Source: Burkholderiales bacterium (GTDB taxonomy: Bacteria > Pseudomonadota > Gammaproteobacteria > Burkholderiales > Casimicrobiaceae). Taken from it: a stretch of 64,000 nt of DNA. The stretch lies in NCBI GenBank assembly GCA_016790165.1, contig JAEUPL010000033.1:62001-126000 (forward strand), read 5' to 3'. The position numbers and the translations under genes are program-made. The notes beneath the pieces were generated by a model. It ran no database searches, was not told the DNA's origin, and saw nothing but the letters and a program-made list of their open reading frames with translations. Each line of letters begins with the position of its first letter. Positions within the stretch are counted from its first letter, which is position 1. Below are positions 8,812 to 17,990 of this stretch, in pieces.

Positions 8812-9318
8812 GTGAAAACGAGTTTGTGGTGCGCCATGCCGATTTCGCTCGGCGGCGTTCTGGTGGCCGCACTGCTGGTCGCCGGTTGCGCTCAGGTGCC
8901 GACTGCGCCAACGCCCCCGCCCGAGGCCAAGCCTGTCATTGCACCTGAGCCGTTACCGACCGTCGCGCCGCCCACACCGGTCGTTGTAGCCCCGACGACG
9001 CCGGTAGCGCCGTCGCCAGCTAAGCCCGCCGCGCCCACGGCCGCCGAGATTGCGACCGCGCCGTCAACCACGCCACCCGGGACCAAGCGCTACCAGTGCG
9101 TCCGCAGCGGGGGAGGGGATTCCAGGCCCATTGAGTTTCCGGAATCGTCGGGCCGCATCTGCGCGCGGTTTCCGGCCATGGGGCCGTGCCAGTACGAGCG
9201 GGACGCGTGCCGTCGCGACGGCGGGCGCGTGATCCGCTTCGACGGGATCGAAATCACACCCGAGGTCGAGCGGGAGTACGACAAGCAGGTACAGCGCTTC
9301 CGGCTGAACGCCGGCTAG
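8812..9318 (+). CDS. Proline-rich lipoprotein with a cysteine-containing C-terminal domain
   Basis: 168 aa from the GTG at 8812. A lipoprotein signal (VKTSLWCAMPISLGG..., lipobox LVAGC) is followed by a ~75-residue Pro/Ala/Thr/Val-rich linker and a C-terminal globular part with four cysteines (YQCVR, GRICARF, GPCQYERDACRR). The linker suggests that the protein spans part of the periplasm from a membrane anchor. Alternative in-frame starts are ATG 8761, overlapping the upstream gene, and ATG 8836. I do not recognise a family. Its position 25 nt after the cysteine-cluster gene suggests co-transcription. Confidence 0.6.
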   Translation: MKTSLWCAMPISLGGVLVAALLVAGCAQVPTAPTPPPEAKPVIAPEPLPTVAPPTPVVVAPTTPVAPSPAKPAAPTAAEIATAPSTTPPGTKRYQCVRSGGGDSRPIEFPESSGRICARFPAMGPCQYERDACRRDGGRVIRFDGIEITPEVEREYDKQVQRFRLNAG

Positions 9319-9452
9319 CAGGCAGCTTAATTGCCTGCGCGGATGGGCAGGACTGCAGCTCGGTACGCATGCCGGCGTTTTTGCATGCCGTGCAAGCATT
9401 TCAGCGGCCTGCTCTGGGCGGATGCGATTTTCTGTGGTTAGGCGTCGCGCGG

Positions 9453-9458
9453 TAAACT
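9453..9458 (+). promoter_or_regulatory. -10-like hexamer exactly 6 nt before the gspD ATG (leaderless candidate)
   Basis: TAAACT at 9453-9458, then six bases, then the ATG at 9465; no ribosome-binding site is visible. A TTCTGT at 9430-9435, 17 bases upstream, is a poor -35 candidate. The predicted transcription start coincides with the start codon. Confidence 0.4.
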
Positions 9459-9464
9459 GCGCCC

Positions 9465-11645
9465 ATGCTGTCCACTCTGTTGCCCCTGCTCCGGCGTTCG
9501 CGCCCGACCCGCTTCGCCTCTCCGCGCACGTTATCGCTGCTGGCCGCGCTGCTGACCGCGCACTGGCTCTGGGCTGCTGCCGTGCAGGCACAGACTCCGG
9601 TGACGCTGAATTTCGTCGATGCGGATATTGACGTTGTGGCGAAGGCCGTCGGCGAGCTGACTGGAAAGACCTTCGTGCTCGACCCCAAGGTCAAGGGCAA
9701 GGTCAACATCCAGTCTGCCAAGGGGATTGCCCCCGGTCTGGCCTACCCGACCTTTCTTTCAGCGCTGCGCATGGCCGGGTATGCGGCGGTGGAGGGGGCT
9801 GGCGGTATCGTTCGCGTCGTGCCCGAGGTAGACGCCAAAGCGCTGCCTGCACCGCTGAGCGGTGCGAGTGGCGGGTCGGTCGCTACCAAGGTCATTCCCC
9901 TCGCGCACCAGAATGCCACGCAGGTCGTGAACGCAGTTCGTCCTCTGGTGGCGGCGGCGAACGCGCTTACGGTGTACCCGCCTGCCAATGCGATCATCAT
10001 CACCGACTACGCAGACAACATCCGTCGCGTGGAAGCGGTGATATCGCGGCTTGATGCGCCGACGATCGCTGCCCCAGAGCTCGTCGCACTCAATCATGCC
10101 AACGCGTTGGATGTCGCTGCCACACTCAGCCGCGCGTTTGCGGACACGGCGGGCGCAGCTGAGGCGCGCGACAGGCTTGTGATCACTCCGGATGCGCGTG
10201 CCAACGCGGTGATCGTGCGCAGTGAAGACCCAGGTCGGGTAGCGCGCGTCAAAGCGATGATCAGCGAACTGGACCGCCCGACGGCAGCGCCCGGCAACAT
10301 CCGCATCATTTACCTCAAACACGCCGATGCAAGCCAGGTAGCGGCGACGTTGCGGCGTGTCCTCGGCGCCGAAGGCTCCACCCCATCGACCGCGGCGACG
10401 ACCAGCGCACCGTCAGCGTTGTCGTCGCTGCTGCCCACCGCAACGGCGGCAGCGCAGTCACCGCTGGCGGCGGCAACCGCCGCGCTGACAGGGGCTTCCG
10501 GGGCAAGTGGGATTCCGGGGAGCGCGTCGGCCGGTGGCGGCAGCCTGCCGCAATTGAGCAGCAATTCGGCCGCCGCGTTCACCGCCGGTGGAGCGACGGT
10601 GTACGCCGATACCGCCATCAACGCGCTGGTGATATCAGCGGCGACGCCCGTCTACAACAACCTGCGTAGCGTGATTGAGCAGCTCGATGTGCGTCGTGCC
10701 CAAGTGTTTGTCGAGGCGCTGATCGCCGAAGTGCAAGCCGATCGTGCGGCGGAATTCGGGATTCAATGGCAGGCCCTCGACGGTATCGGCCGGAGTGGTA
10801 CGCAAGGATTTGGCGGTACCAATTTCGGGAGTACCACATCTTCGACCACCAGCAATATTCTGGGTGTGGCCGCCAACGCTGCGGCAGCCGCGCAGGGGCT
10901 TAACGTGGGGCTGATTCGCGGCACGGTGACCATCGGTGGCAAGCAAATCATGAATCTCGGGTTGCTTGCGCGTGCGTTGCAAAGCGATGTGCAAGCAAAC
11001 ATTTTGTCGATGCCGACGCTGCTCGCTCTCGACAATGAAGAGGCCCGTTTTTCTGGCGGCCAGACGGTGCCGGTGCTTACCGGCCAGTACGCCAACTCGA
11101 CCGGGGCCAACAATTCAGTGACTCCGTTCGCGACCTTTGATCGCAAGGATGTCGGCCTCATTCTGCGTGTCAAGCCGTTGGTGACCGAGGGTGGCGCGAT
11201 TCGGCTACAGCTGTATCAAGAAGTATCCAGCGTTGTGCCGTCGGCCCAGTCCGGCGTCGATGCTGCGGGACTCTCGACCTTTAACAAGCGCGTGCTGGAG
11301 ACCTCGGTGCTGGCAGACGATGGCCAGATTGTGGTGCTCGGTGGTCTGCTGCAGGAAGGTTTTACCAACGACCAGGAGAAGGTGCCGGTACTGGGCGACG
11401 CCCCCCTGCTCGGCAATCTCTTTCGTTATGACACACGCAAGCGCACCAAGACCAATCTCATGATCTTCCTGCGCCCCACCGTCCTGCGCAGCGCGGCGCA
11501 AGCGGGCGTCCTGGCCAATGAGCGCTATCGCATTCTGGGCCTTGATCAGCAATCCGTCTCGCCGGAGCCGCGTCCGATGCTGCCCGATATGAGCAACCCC
11601 GGTTTACCGCTAGGGCCAACTGTGCCGGTGCCTGCCGCGAAGTAG
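9465..11645 (+). CDS. gspD: GspD, type II secretion outer-membrane secretin
   Basis: 726 aa. The secretin forms the outer-membrane gate of the type II secretion system. After an atypically long N-terminal region (residues 1-43, basic then hydrophobic, ending A-V-Q-A-Q) come the N0 domain (LNFVDADIDVVAKAVGEL), N1-N3 repeats, and the secretin core with NILSMPTLLALDNEEARFSG and the QTVPVLTG signature at about residues 510-540. The ending VPVLGDAPLLGNLFR is diagnostic of GspD. Residues ~305-378 are a Ser/Ala/Thr/Gly-rich insertion between N-domains. gspE and gspF follow, but gspC, the pseudopilins gspG-K and gspL-N are absent from this locus. Confidence 0.92.
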   Translation: MLSTLLPLLRRSRPTRFASPRTLSLLAALLTAHWLWAAAVQAQTPVTLNFVDADIDVVAKAVGELTGKTFVLDPKVKGKVNIQSAKGIAPGLAYPTFLSALRMAGYAAVEGAGGIVRVVPEVDAKALPAPLSGASGGSVATKVIPLAHQNATQVVNAVRPLVAAANALTVYPPANAIIITDYADNIRRVEAVISRLDAPTIAAPELVALNHANALDVAATLSRAFADTAGAAEARDRLVITPDARANAVIVRSEDPGRVARVKAMISELDRPTAAPGNIRIIYLKHADASQVAATLRRVLGAEGSTPSTAATTSAPSALSSLLPTATAAAQSPLAAATAALTGASGASGIPGSASAGGGSLPQLSSNSAAAFTAGGATVYADTAINALVISAATPVYNNLRSVIEQLDVRRAQVFVEALIAEVQADRAAEFGIQWQALDGIGRSGTQGFGGTNFGSTTSSTTSNILGVAANAAAAAQGLNVGLIRGTVTIGGKQIMNLGLLARALQSDVQANILSMPTLLALDNEEARFSGGQTVPVLTGQYANSTGANNSVTPFATFDRKDVGLILRVKPLVTEGGAIRLQLYQEVSSVVPSAQSGVDAAGLSTFNKRVLETSVLADDGQIVVLGGLLQEGFTNDQEKVPVLGDAPLLGNLFRYDTRKRTKTNLMIFLRPTVLRSAAQAGVLANERYRILGLDQQSVSPEPRPMLPDMSNPGLPLGPTVPVPAAK

Positions 11646-11729
11646 ACGCCGGTATGGATTGCTGCATGAGTTTCCTGATGCCCATCCTACTGTTGCCTCA
11701 CTCACTCGTTGCGTTGGCGACCCTGGCCT

Positions 11730-13265
11730 GTGAATGCACCGGTGATCGCTGACTATCCGTTCGAGCTCGCGCAGGAGTTCGGGGTTGTCCCCGTCGCGGA
11801 CGACGGCGGTGCCGTGGCTGTGGCCACAGCACCCCACATGACGGTGGCGGCGCTCGCGGCGGCGCGGCAGCGCATCGGGAAGCCGCTCCGCACACAGGCC
11901 GTGGACGAGACACGATTTCGTCAGCTGCTGACGCAGTGGTACGCGCAGGCCGGAGTGCCGCGCGCCGTCGACAGCGGGACAACCCTCAGCGCGTCGGCCT
12001 CGTCCACTCCCGCAGCCGCATCGGTGCTGAGCGCGAACGACGACGGGCCGACCGACTTGCTGGCGACTGGGTCGGTGACGTCTGACGAGGCCCCCGCGGT
12101 GCGGATCGTTGGCGAACTCTTGCGCGATGCACTGGCACGCGGCGCTTCCGATGTCCACCTCGACGCCACGCACGGCGGCGGGCGCGTGCGTTTTCGCGTC
12201 GACGGCGTGCTAGGCGATGTGCGCGACACCGACGCCGCGACGCACGCCGCGATGATCGCGCGCTGCAAGGTCATGGCGAACCTCGATATTGCCGAGCGAC
12301 GGTTGCCCCAGGACGGACGTTTGCAAGTGCTGATCGCTGGCTGCCGGGTCGACGTGCGCATCGCCACGTTGCCGACGCAGTACGGCGAACGTGCCGTTCT
12401 GCGGCTGCTGGACACCAGTGCGGCCCGGCTGGATCTCGAATCGCTCGGCTGTCCTGCGGCTACCGTGGCTGCCCTGCGGCAGGCGGTCCGCGCACCGCAC
12501 GGCCTGGTGCTGGTGACGGGGCCGACCGGCTCCGGAAAGACGACGACGTTGTATGCGGCGGTAAGTGAACTCGACCGCGAGCGATTGAACGTTGTGAGCG
12601 TGGAAGACCCGGTTGAGTACGCACTTGATCGGGTTGCGCAAACTCAGGTTAATCCGCGCATCGAACTCAGTTTCGCAAGGGCGCTCCGCTCGATTTTGCG
12701 GCACGACCCGGATGTCATTATTGTCGGTGAAATTCGTGATCGCGAAACCGCCGAAATTGCCATCCAGGCCAGTCTCACAGGCCACTTGGTGCTGGCGTCG
12801 CTGCACACCAACACGGCGGGGGCGGCCGTGACACGCCTGGTCGACATGGGGGTCGAGCCTTATCTCATCGCGTCGTCGTTGCGTGGTGTAGTAGCTCAGC
12901 GCCTGGTGAGGCGGCTCTGTCCTCAGTGCCGGCACGTCGCGCCAACCACGCCGTCGGAGGCAGCACTCTTGATACAGCACGGCGTCGTTCCGTCCGGGGC
13001 GGGCACCGGTGCGATTGCAGCGTTGTACCAGTCTCGCGGTTGCGCGCAGTGCAACGATACCGGCTATCGAGGGCGCATTGGTTTGTATCGCTGGCTGCCG
13101 GCAAGCTCCGCAGTGGTGCGAGGCATTCATGATCGAGTGGCCGACACTGCGCTCGAGGCGCTCGCATCTGAGCAGGGTTGGCCGGCGCTGGCGCCCGCGG
13201 CGCGCGATACGCTTGAGCGAGGCGAAACCTCGCTCGCCGAGGTGCTTCGCGTGGTGGCGCTATGA
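11730..13265 (+). CDS. gspE: GspE, type II secretion cytoplasmic ATPase
   Basis: 511 aa from the GTG at 11730 (MNAPVIADYPFELAQ...). It powers pseudopilus assembly at the inner membrane. Walker A GPTGSGKTTT is at residues 264-273, followed by the Asp box VEDPVEY, Walker B VIIVGEIRDRETAEIA and the His box GHLVLASLHTN. The zinc-binding tetracysteine is intact (C397-x2-C400, C438-x2-C441). The N-terminal GspE domain is degenerate and followed by a Ser/Ala-rich linker. A TTG at 11709 is an alternative start. It is 84 nt after gspD and runs towards gspF. Confidence 0.9.
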   Translation: MNAPVIADYPFELAQEFGVVPVADDGGAVAVATAPHMTVAALAAARQRIGKPLRTQAVDETRFRQLLTQWYAQAGVPRAVDSGTTLSASASSTPAAASVLSANDDGPTDLLATGSVTSDEAPAVRIVGELLRDALARGASDVHLDATHGGGRVRFRVDGVLGDVRDTDAATHAAMIARCKVMANLDIAERRLPQDGRLQVLIAGCRVDVRIATLPTQYGERAVLRLLDTSAARLDLESLGCPAATVAALRQAVRAPHGLVLVTGPTGSGKTTTLYAAVSELDRERLNVVSVEDPVEYALDRVAQTQVNPRIELSFARALRSILRHDPDVIIVGEIRDRETAEIAIQASLTGHLVLASLHTNTAGAAVTRLVDMGVEPYLIASSLRGVVAQRLVRRLCPQCRHVAPTTPSEAALLIQHGVVPSGAGTGAIAALYQSRGCAQCNDTGYRGRIGLYRWLPASSAVVRGIHDRVADTALEALASEQGWPALAPAARDTLERGETSLAEVLRVVAL

Positions 13266-13332
13266 GGGCCGGACCGCGTAGGCATCGTGCGCATTGCGCA
13301 CTGCGCATGACCTGAGAGCGGCGGCGGGACAG

Positions 13333-14523
13333 ATGCGATTTTCCTTCGAGACCGTCAATGCTGCCGGTGTTCGCGAGCGTGGCGAAGTAGAAGCTGCCGA
13401 CGAGCGCGCCGCACTCAGGGTGCTGGCAATGCGTGGCCAGACGGCATTGCTATTGCAGCCCGTCGCAATCAAGGCGCAGCGCGTTAGCCGTCGTCTTACG
13501 GCCAGCGATCGAGCGCTGGCCGTGCGGCAGCTGGCCGGCTTGATCGAGGGCGGAGTCACGTTGCCAAACGCGCTCGGCTCCGTCGCAGCTAGCTCGACCG
13601 TCGCCACCGTACGAGACGAATTGCGGGACGTCCATGCGGCGCTGAGCGCTGGTGAACCGATGCCTGCCGCGTTCGCGCGAGCGACCAAGTTGCTACCTGC
13701 CGTTGAACGGCAGGTGGTGGTGGCGGGGGCCGAGGCGGGCGATCTCGCTCGCGTACTTGCACGGCTTGCTGATTACTTGGAGGAGCGGGACGCACTTAGG
13801 GGCCGGCTCATCGGTGCGCTGGTCTACCCGGCTGTTGTGGGCATCGTTGCACTCGGCGTCATCGTTGCACTGCTGGTCTTTGTGATGCCCCAGATTGTCG
13901 CTGCGTTCGCACAGACGCGCCAGCAGCTGCCGTGGCTGACGCAGTCGCTGTTGACGCTGTCGGCGGCACTACGTCAGTTCGGCGTCCCACTCGCGATGGT
14001 ATTGCTGGTTATCGTGTTCGGCGGGCTTTGGCTGTTGCGCGGCCCGCTGCGAGAGCGGGGGCTCGCGTTGTTGTTACGACTGCCGCTTGTCGGCCCCTTG
14101 GCGCGGAGTGCCGACGAAGTGCGCGTGTTGACGACGCTGGCGATGCTGGTGGAGAGCGCCGTACCACTGCCTCGTGCGATGACCGCGGCAGCACACACGG
14201 CGCGCTTTGGTGAGCATGCCGCGCGCATTGACGCTGCACAGACGCTGCTGACGCAAGGCAGCCCGGTCACTCAGGCCTTTGCCGATACGCGTGCGCTCGA
14301 CCGCATGTCGCTCGAGTTGTTGCGCCACGGCGAAACCGTTGGTGGCGTGGCAGCGGCGTTTTCGAAGGCGGCGAATCTCAAGCGGCAAGCACTGGAGCGC
14401 CGCCTGCACTGGTTCGCTACACTGGTCGAACCGTTGATGATTCTGCTGCTCGGAGGCGTCGTACTGCTGTTGGTTCTGGCGGTGATGCTCCCGATCGTGA
14501 CGCTGAATTCGGCGGTCCGATAG
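13333..14523 (+). CDS. gspF: GspF, type II secretion inner-membrane platform protein
   Basis: 396 aa from ATG 13333 (MRFSFETVNAAGVRERGEV, the standard GspF opening 'F.Y.A.D..G....G..EA'). Two T2SSF domains are visible: the first around residues 65-185, ending in a long helix (VGIVALGVIVALLVFVMPQ), the second around 270-390, ending in the C-terminal membrane helix (MILLLGGVVLLLVLAVMLPIV). GspF anchors GspE and the pseudopilus in the inner membrane. The upstream ATG-like start at 13294 adds 13 residues outside the family. It completes a gspD-E-F set. Confidence 0.9.
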   Translation: MRFSFETVNAAGVRERGEVEAADERAALRVLAMRGQTALLLQPVAIKAQRVSRRLTASDRALAVRQLAGLIEGGVTLPNALGSVAASSTVATVRDELRDVHAALSAGEPMPAAFARATKLLPAVERQVVVAGAEAGDLARVLARLADYLEERDALRGRLIGALVYPAVVGIVALGVIVALLVFVMPQIVAAFAQTRQQLPWLTQSLLTLSAALRQFGVPLAMVLLVIVFGGLWLLRGPLRERGLALLLRLPLVGPLARSADEVRVLTTLAMLVESAVPLPRAMTAAAHTARFGEHAARIDAAQTLLTQGSPVTQAFADTRALDRMSLELLRHGETVGGVAAAFSKAANLKRQALERRLHWFATLVEPLMILLLGGVVLLLVLAVMLPIVTLNSAVR

Positions 14524-14574
14524 ACGCGGCATAGCCGTCTGCCGCGCAGACTCCTCGTCCAATGAACACTTGAC

Positions 14575-15102
14575 ATGCTGCTGCGAAACGCGACCGACGC
14601 CGACCTGCCTGCTATCACCTGCATCTACGCCCATTGGGTAGCGCATGGCACGGGAAGTTTTGAGCTGGAGGCGCCGAGCCTTGAAGAGATGACTCGACGT
14701 CGTGCCGATGTGCTCGGCAAAGGCTTGCCCTACCTCGTCGCTGAACACGACGGTCGGGTGGTCGGATACGCCTACGCCAACTGGTTCCGGCCGCGTCCGG
14801 CGTATCGTTTCACCGTGGAGAACTCGGTGTATGTCGATCAAGGGCACCGACGCGGCGGCGTCGCGCGGTTGCTGCTCGCGGAGTTGGTTAGCCGCTGCGA
14901 GGAGGCAGGCGCCCGCCAGATGATCGCGGTCATCGGCGACTCCGGCAACGCGGGTTCGATTGGTCTTCATGCGGCGATGGGCTTTCGCCACATCGGCACG
15001 CTGCAATCGACAGGCTGGAAATTTGGTCGCTGGCTGGACACGGTGTTTATGCAACGCGCGCTGGGCGTCGCTGACACGGAGGCGCCCTCGGCGGGAACTT
15101 GA
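14575..15102 (+). CDS. GNAT N-acetyltransferase, phosphinothricin/methionine-sulfoximine type
   Basis: 175 aa. The opening LLRNATDADLPAITCIYAHWV and the block GYAYANWFRPRPAYRFTVENSVYV are characteristic of the Pat/MddA (YncA) subgroup. That subgroup acetylates phosphinothricin-like or methionine sulfoximine-type amines with acetyl-CoA. The acetyl-CoA loop is H-R-R-G-G-V-A-R-L-L near residue 95 (Q/R-x-x-G-x-G/A form), and GDSGNAGSIGLHAAMGFRHIG is the conserved C-terminal half. Cytoplasmic. It lies 51 nt after gspF on the same strand but is functionally unrelated to secretion. Confidence 0.85.
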   Translation: MLLRNATDADLPAITCIYAHWVAHGTGSFELEAPSLEEMTRRRADVLGKGLPYLVAEHDGRVVGYAYANWFRPRPAYRFTVENSVYVDQGHRRGGVARLLLAELVSRCEEAGARQMIAVIGDSGNAGSIGLHAAMGFRHIGTLQSTGWKFGRWLDTVFMQRALGVADTEAPSAGT

Positions 15103-15160
15103 GCGCGCCACTCCGCCTGTCAGGGCTTGACGAACGAATCGCGGCATTTCGGGGAATGTA

Positions 15161-16945
15161 ATGGCAGGGATGATCAGGTTGAAGTTTGCATTGCTTGCCG
15201 CGCTGACTGTCGCGCTGCCACCGTTGTGCGCAATTGCCCAGAATCACGCGCCCGAAATCGCTACGGGTCGTGCGGCGAAGCAGGATGCACGATTCCATCG
15301 CGAAGGCGTCGCGGCTGCCAATCCGCTGGCTGTGGAGGCGGGGTTTGCCATGCTTGCGCAAGGGGGCAGCGCCATCGATGCCGCGGTCGCCACGCAGCTC
15401 GTGCTGGGACTGGTTGAACCGCAAAGTTCCGGGCTCGGCGGCGGCGCGTTTATCGTGATGCATGATGCCAAGGCACCGCTTGGTCATCGTACGCGCACGT
15501 ACGACGGTCGCGAAACGGCACCAGGCGCCGCAAAGCCCACCCGATTTGTCGGCGCCGATGGCCTACCCCTCAAATTCCATGACGCGGCAGTGGGCGGCAA
15601 GTCCGTCGGTGTGCCGGGCACCGTCGCGCTTATGGCGGAGGTACATCGCAAGCACGGCCGCTTGCCTTGGAAAGCGCTATTTGCCCCAGCGATCGCGCTG
15701 GCTGAGGCCGGATTTCCGGTCAGTCCGCGCTTGCACATGCAATTGAAGAGCGAGCGCTTTCTGAAAACTGACACCGTGGCGCGAGAGTATTTTTACCGGC
15801 CCGACGGTGAGCCGTGGCCGGTCGGTTATGGCCTCAAAAATCCGGCATACGCCGCCACCTTGCGCGCGATCGCGGACGGCGGGGTGGATGCGTTTTATCG
15901 GGGCCCCATCGCTACCGACATCGTCAACGCGGTGCGGGCCCACGTGAATGCTGGAGACTTGACCGAAGCGGATTTCTCTGCGTATCGCGTGTTTGAGCGC
16001 GCGCCCGTCTGCACCCGCTACCGTGGCTACCGGGTGTGCGGGATGCCAGCGCCGTCGTCCGGTGGCACAGCGGTCGCGCAGATGCTGGCGTCACTCGAGC
16101 GCTTTCCACTGGCGAACTGGCGGCCCGATTCCGCACAAATGCTTGATAGCGTGCATGTGATGGCGGAAGCAGGGCGACTCGCGTTTGCTGATCGCAATCG
16201 TTTTTTGGCCGACCCGGATTTTGTGCACATCCCGGGAGGATTGCTTGATCTGGATTACCTCAACTCCCGCGCGGCGTTGATTGATCCGACGCGCAGCATG
16301 AAGCGGGCAGAGCCCGGTCAGCCGCGCGGCGCACAACTCGCGCTGGCCGAGGACGCCAGTGTGGATATTCCGGGCACGTCGCACATTTCCATCGTTGATC
16401 GGTACGGCAATGCTGTGGCGATGACCACCACGATTGAAGATCAGTTTGGCGCTCGAATGATGGTCCGCGGGTTTCTGCTGAACAACGAGTTGACCGACTT
16501 CTCGTTTCTGCCGGCGGACGACGGACGGCGAGTAGCCAACCGCATTGAACCCGGCAAGCGTCCGCGCTCTTCAATCGCGCCAACCATCGTGTACGACCGC
16601 GCGGGGCAGCCCGTCATCGTCACCGGCTCGCCAGGTGGCAGTGCCATCATCAACTATGTGGTGAAAAGCCTCGTTGGTTTGATTGATTGGGGCATGACGC
16701 CGCAGGCGGTCGCCGACGCGCCCAATTTCGGCTCGCGAAATGGACCGACGGAGATTGAAAAGGGTACGCCGCTCGAGGCGCTGAAACCGGCGCTCGAAGC
16801 GCGAGGCCATAGCGTCGCTGTGCTTGAATTTACCAGCGGCCTCCACGTACTGGCACGCGAACGTCTGGGCCGCGATGGCTTAGCGTCCGGCCGTTGGTTG
16901 GGAGGCGCTGACCCACGGCGGGAAGGTGTCGTCATAGGACGTTAG
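15161..16945 (+). CDS. ggt: Gamma-glutamyltransferase, periplasmic
   Basis: 594 aa. A Sec signal peptide covers about residues 1-27 (LKFALLAALTVALPPLCAIAQ). The enzyme cleaves gamma-glutamyl bonds of glutathione and is made as a precursor that self-cleaves. The nucleophile and new N-terminus of the small subunit is Thr406 in PGTSHISIVDRYGNAV. The oxyanion/substrate motifs GGAFIVMHD and MPAPSSGGT in the large subunit, and TGSPGGSAIINYV in the small subunit, are intact. Length is normal for the family. It is preceded by a weak GGGGAA ribosome-binding site. Confidence 0.92.
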   Translation: MAGMIRLKFALLAALTVALPPLCAIAQNHAPEIATGRAAKQDARFHREGVAAANPLAVEAGFAMLAQGGSAIDAAVATQLVLGLVEPQSSGLGGGAFIVMHDAKAPLGHRTRTYDGRETAPGAAKPTRFVGADGLPLKFHDAAVGGKSVGVPGTVALMAEVHRKHGRLPWKALFAPAIALAEAGFPVSPRLHMQLKSERFLKTDTVAREYFYRPDGEPWPVGYGLKNPAYAATLRAIADGGVDAFYRGPIATDIVNAVRAHVNAGDLTEADFSAYRVFERAPVCTRYRGYRVCGMPAPSSGGTAVAQMLASLERFPLANWRPDSAQMLDSVHVMAEAGRLAFADRNRFLADPDFVHIPGGLLDLDYLNSRAALIDPTRSMKRAEPGQPRGAQLALAEDASVDIPGTSHISIVDRYGNAVAMTTTIEDQFGARMMVRGFLLNNELTDFSFLPADDGRRVANRIEPGKRPRSSIAPTIVYDRAGQPVIVTGSPGGSAIINYVVKSLVGLIDWGMTPQAVADAPNFGSRNGPTEIEKGTPLEALKPALEARGHSVAVLEFTSGLHVLARERLGRDGLASGRWLGGADPRREGVVIGR

Positions 16946-17077
16946 CCAGTCGTCGCGGCGGCTCGCCCGTTGCCGACACTGCGCGTTTGATGGCCTATGC
17001 GGATGACTTTTCATGCTGCGACGCGGGAACTTGACGCAACGCAGACGCGACGAAGGCGAATCTGCGAAAATCTACTT

Positions 17078-17470
17078 ATGACCCTCGTGCGCGTGCTCTT
17101 AGCGTTTTTGATTGCGGTGGCGCTGCCAATGCAAGGCGTGGCTGCGGCAACTCGCGTTCACTGCCAGACTTTCGTTGACCACTCAGCGTCGGCGCAAACG
17201 AGTGGCCTTGCACGCAGCTCCGTGGTTGCGCACGAGGATACGGCAAACGCTGACTTGGACGACGAGCATTGTGAGCACGCTGCTCTGCGGCACGACTCAC
17301 CTGCCGACCCAAGTGGCTCAGAATGCACGGCTTTTTGTTGCGCAGCTGCGATTACCGCGTTTGCAATGCCTTTACCTGTCAAGGTAGCGGGGGCATTACC
17401 GCCGGCGGTCCAGTCCGCAGGGCGCCCGAGTCATCACCCGGACGCTTTCGACCGACCACCACGAACCTGA
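17078..17470 (+). CDS. Small secreted Cys/His-rich protein of a copper cluster (DUF2946/CopL-like)
   Basis: 130 aa from ATG 17078. Signal peptide MTLVRVLLAFLIAVALPMQG(VAA). The mature part has scattered metal-ligand residues (HCQTFVDH, EDT...DDEHCEHAALRHD) and a CTAFCCAAAIT hydrophobic block with three cysteines near residue 85. This resembles the small Cys/His proteins (DUF2946 and CopL types) that begin copper-resistance operons. I assign it by layout and context, not by a strict motif. The longer reading from 16997 has a polar N-terminal extension that would hide the signal peptide. A TGcGAAAAT extended -10-like element ends six bases before the ATG. Confidence 0.55.
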   Translation: MTLVRVLLAFLIAVALPMQGVAAATRVHCQTFVDHSASAQTSGLARSSVVAHEDTANADLDDEHCEHAALRHDSPADPSGSECTAFCCAAAITAFAMPLPVKVAGALPPAVQSAGRPSHHPDAFDRPPRT

Positions 17471-17480
17471 AGACACCGTA

Positions 17481-17509
17481 ACCGCCCTTCTAGTATTGGA
17501 AGCGGCGGT
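17481..17509. repeat. Imperfect inverted repeat in the copper-cluster intergenic gap
   Basis: ACCGCCCTTC (17481-17490) and GAAGCGGCGGT (17499-17509) are inverted around TAGTATTG. It can fold into a hairpin of about ten pairs with one bulge. It has no T-run and sits ~70 nt before the next start codon, so it could be an mRNA-stabilising hairpin or a regulator site. Confidence 0.4.
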
Positions 17510-17579
17510 CGGCGCGCCTGCGCGCAAACAGAGTGCGGTTGCCAAGTGCGCCTCGCGGTTTTGTTTTCGGAGTTCGTCT

Positions 17580-17990
17580 ATGTTGCTTTCAACTTCTGGC
17601 CGGTTGACCCGGGATGATCGCTACGGCTGTCTGGCCTTGTTTGTTCACCGCCAGGGTCGAGTCCTCGTCACCGCGCTCGGCCTGGCGTGCGCTCCGAGTG
17701 CTTTGCTCGCGGCATCGGATCCGGCATTGCCCGATGCCCCGACGGTCGCGACCGTCTACCGCTCCGCGTTCACCGGGTATCGACGCTGGCAGGATTCGCC
17801 GGTCCAACCATGGCTCGTGAGCAACGCGGCGACGGCGCGTGCCGGTGGTTGGCGTGCCTACGCGCGTGAGGCCACCCGTGAATCGGCGTCCGACGCCGGG
17901 GTGGCGCCCGCGCTGGCGCCTCCCATGTCACCTCCGGGGCAACCCAGTGCTCAGCCCCGCGCGAAGGGTTCGTCACATGCACACCACTAA
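17580..17990 (+). CDS. Conserved small secreted protein of copper/efflux clusters, unknown function
   Basis: 136 aa from ATG 17580, preceded by a GGAG ribosome-binding site. The N-terminus holds a signal-like hydrophobic segment (RVLVTALGLACAPSALLAAS, cleavage near residue 48). The mature part has the block YRSAFTGYRRW...VQPWLVSN, then GGWRAYAREA. I recall this arrangement in small proteins encoded just before TolC-like genes in betaproteobacterial metal clusters; no function is established. The C-terminus is Pro/Gln-rich and ends HAHH. It overlaps the start of the TolC-like gene by 14 nt, which implies translational coupling. Confidence 0.6.
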   Translation: MLLSTSGRLTRDDRYGCLALFVHRQGRVLVTALGLACAPSALLAASDPALPDAPTVATVYRSAFTGYRRWQDSPVQPWLVSNAATARAGGWRAYAREATRESASDAGVAPALAPPMSPPGQPSAQPRAKGSSHAHH

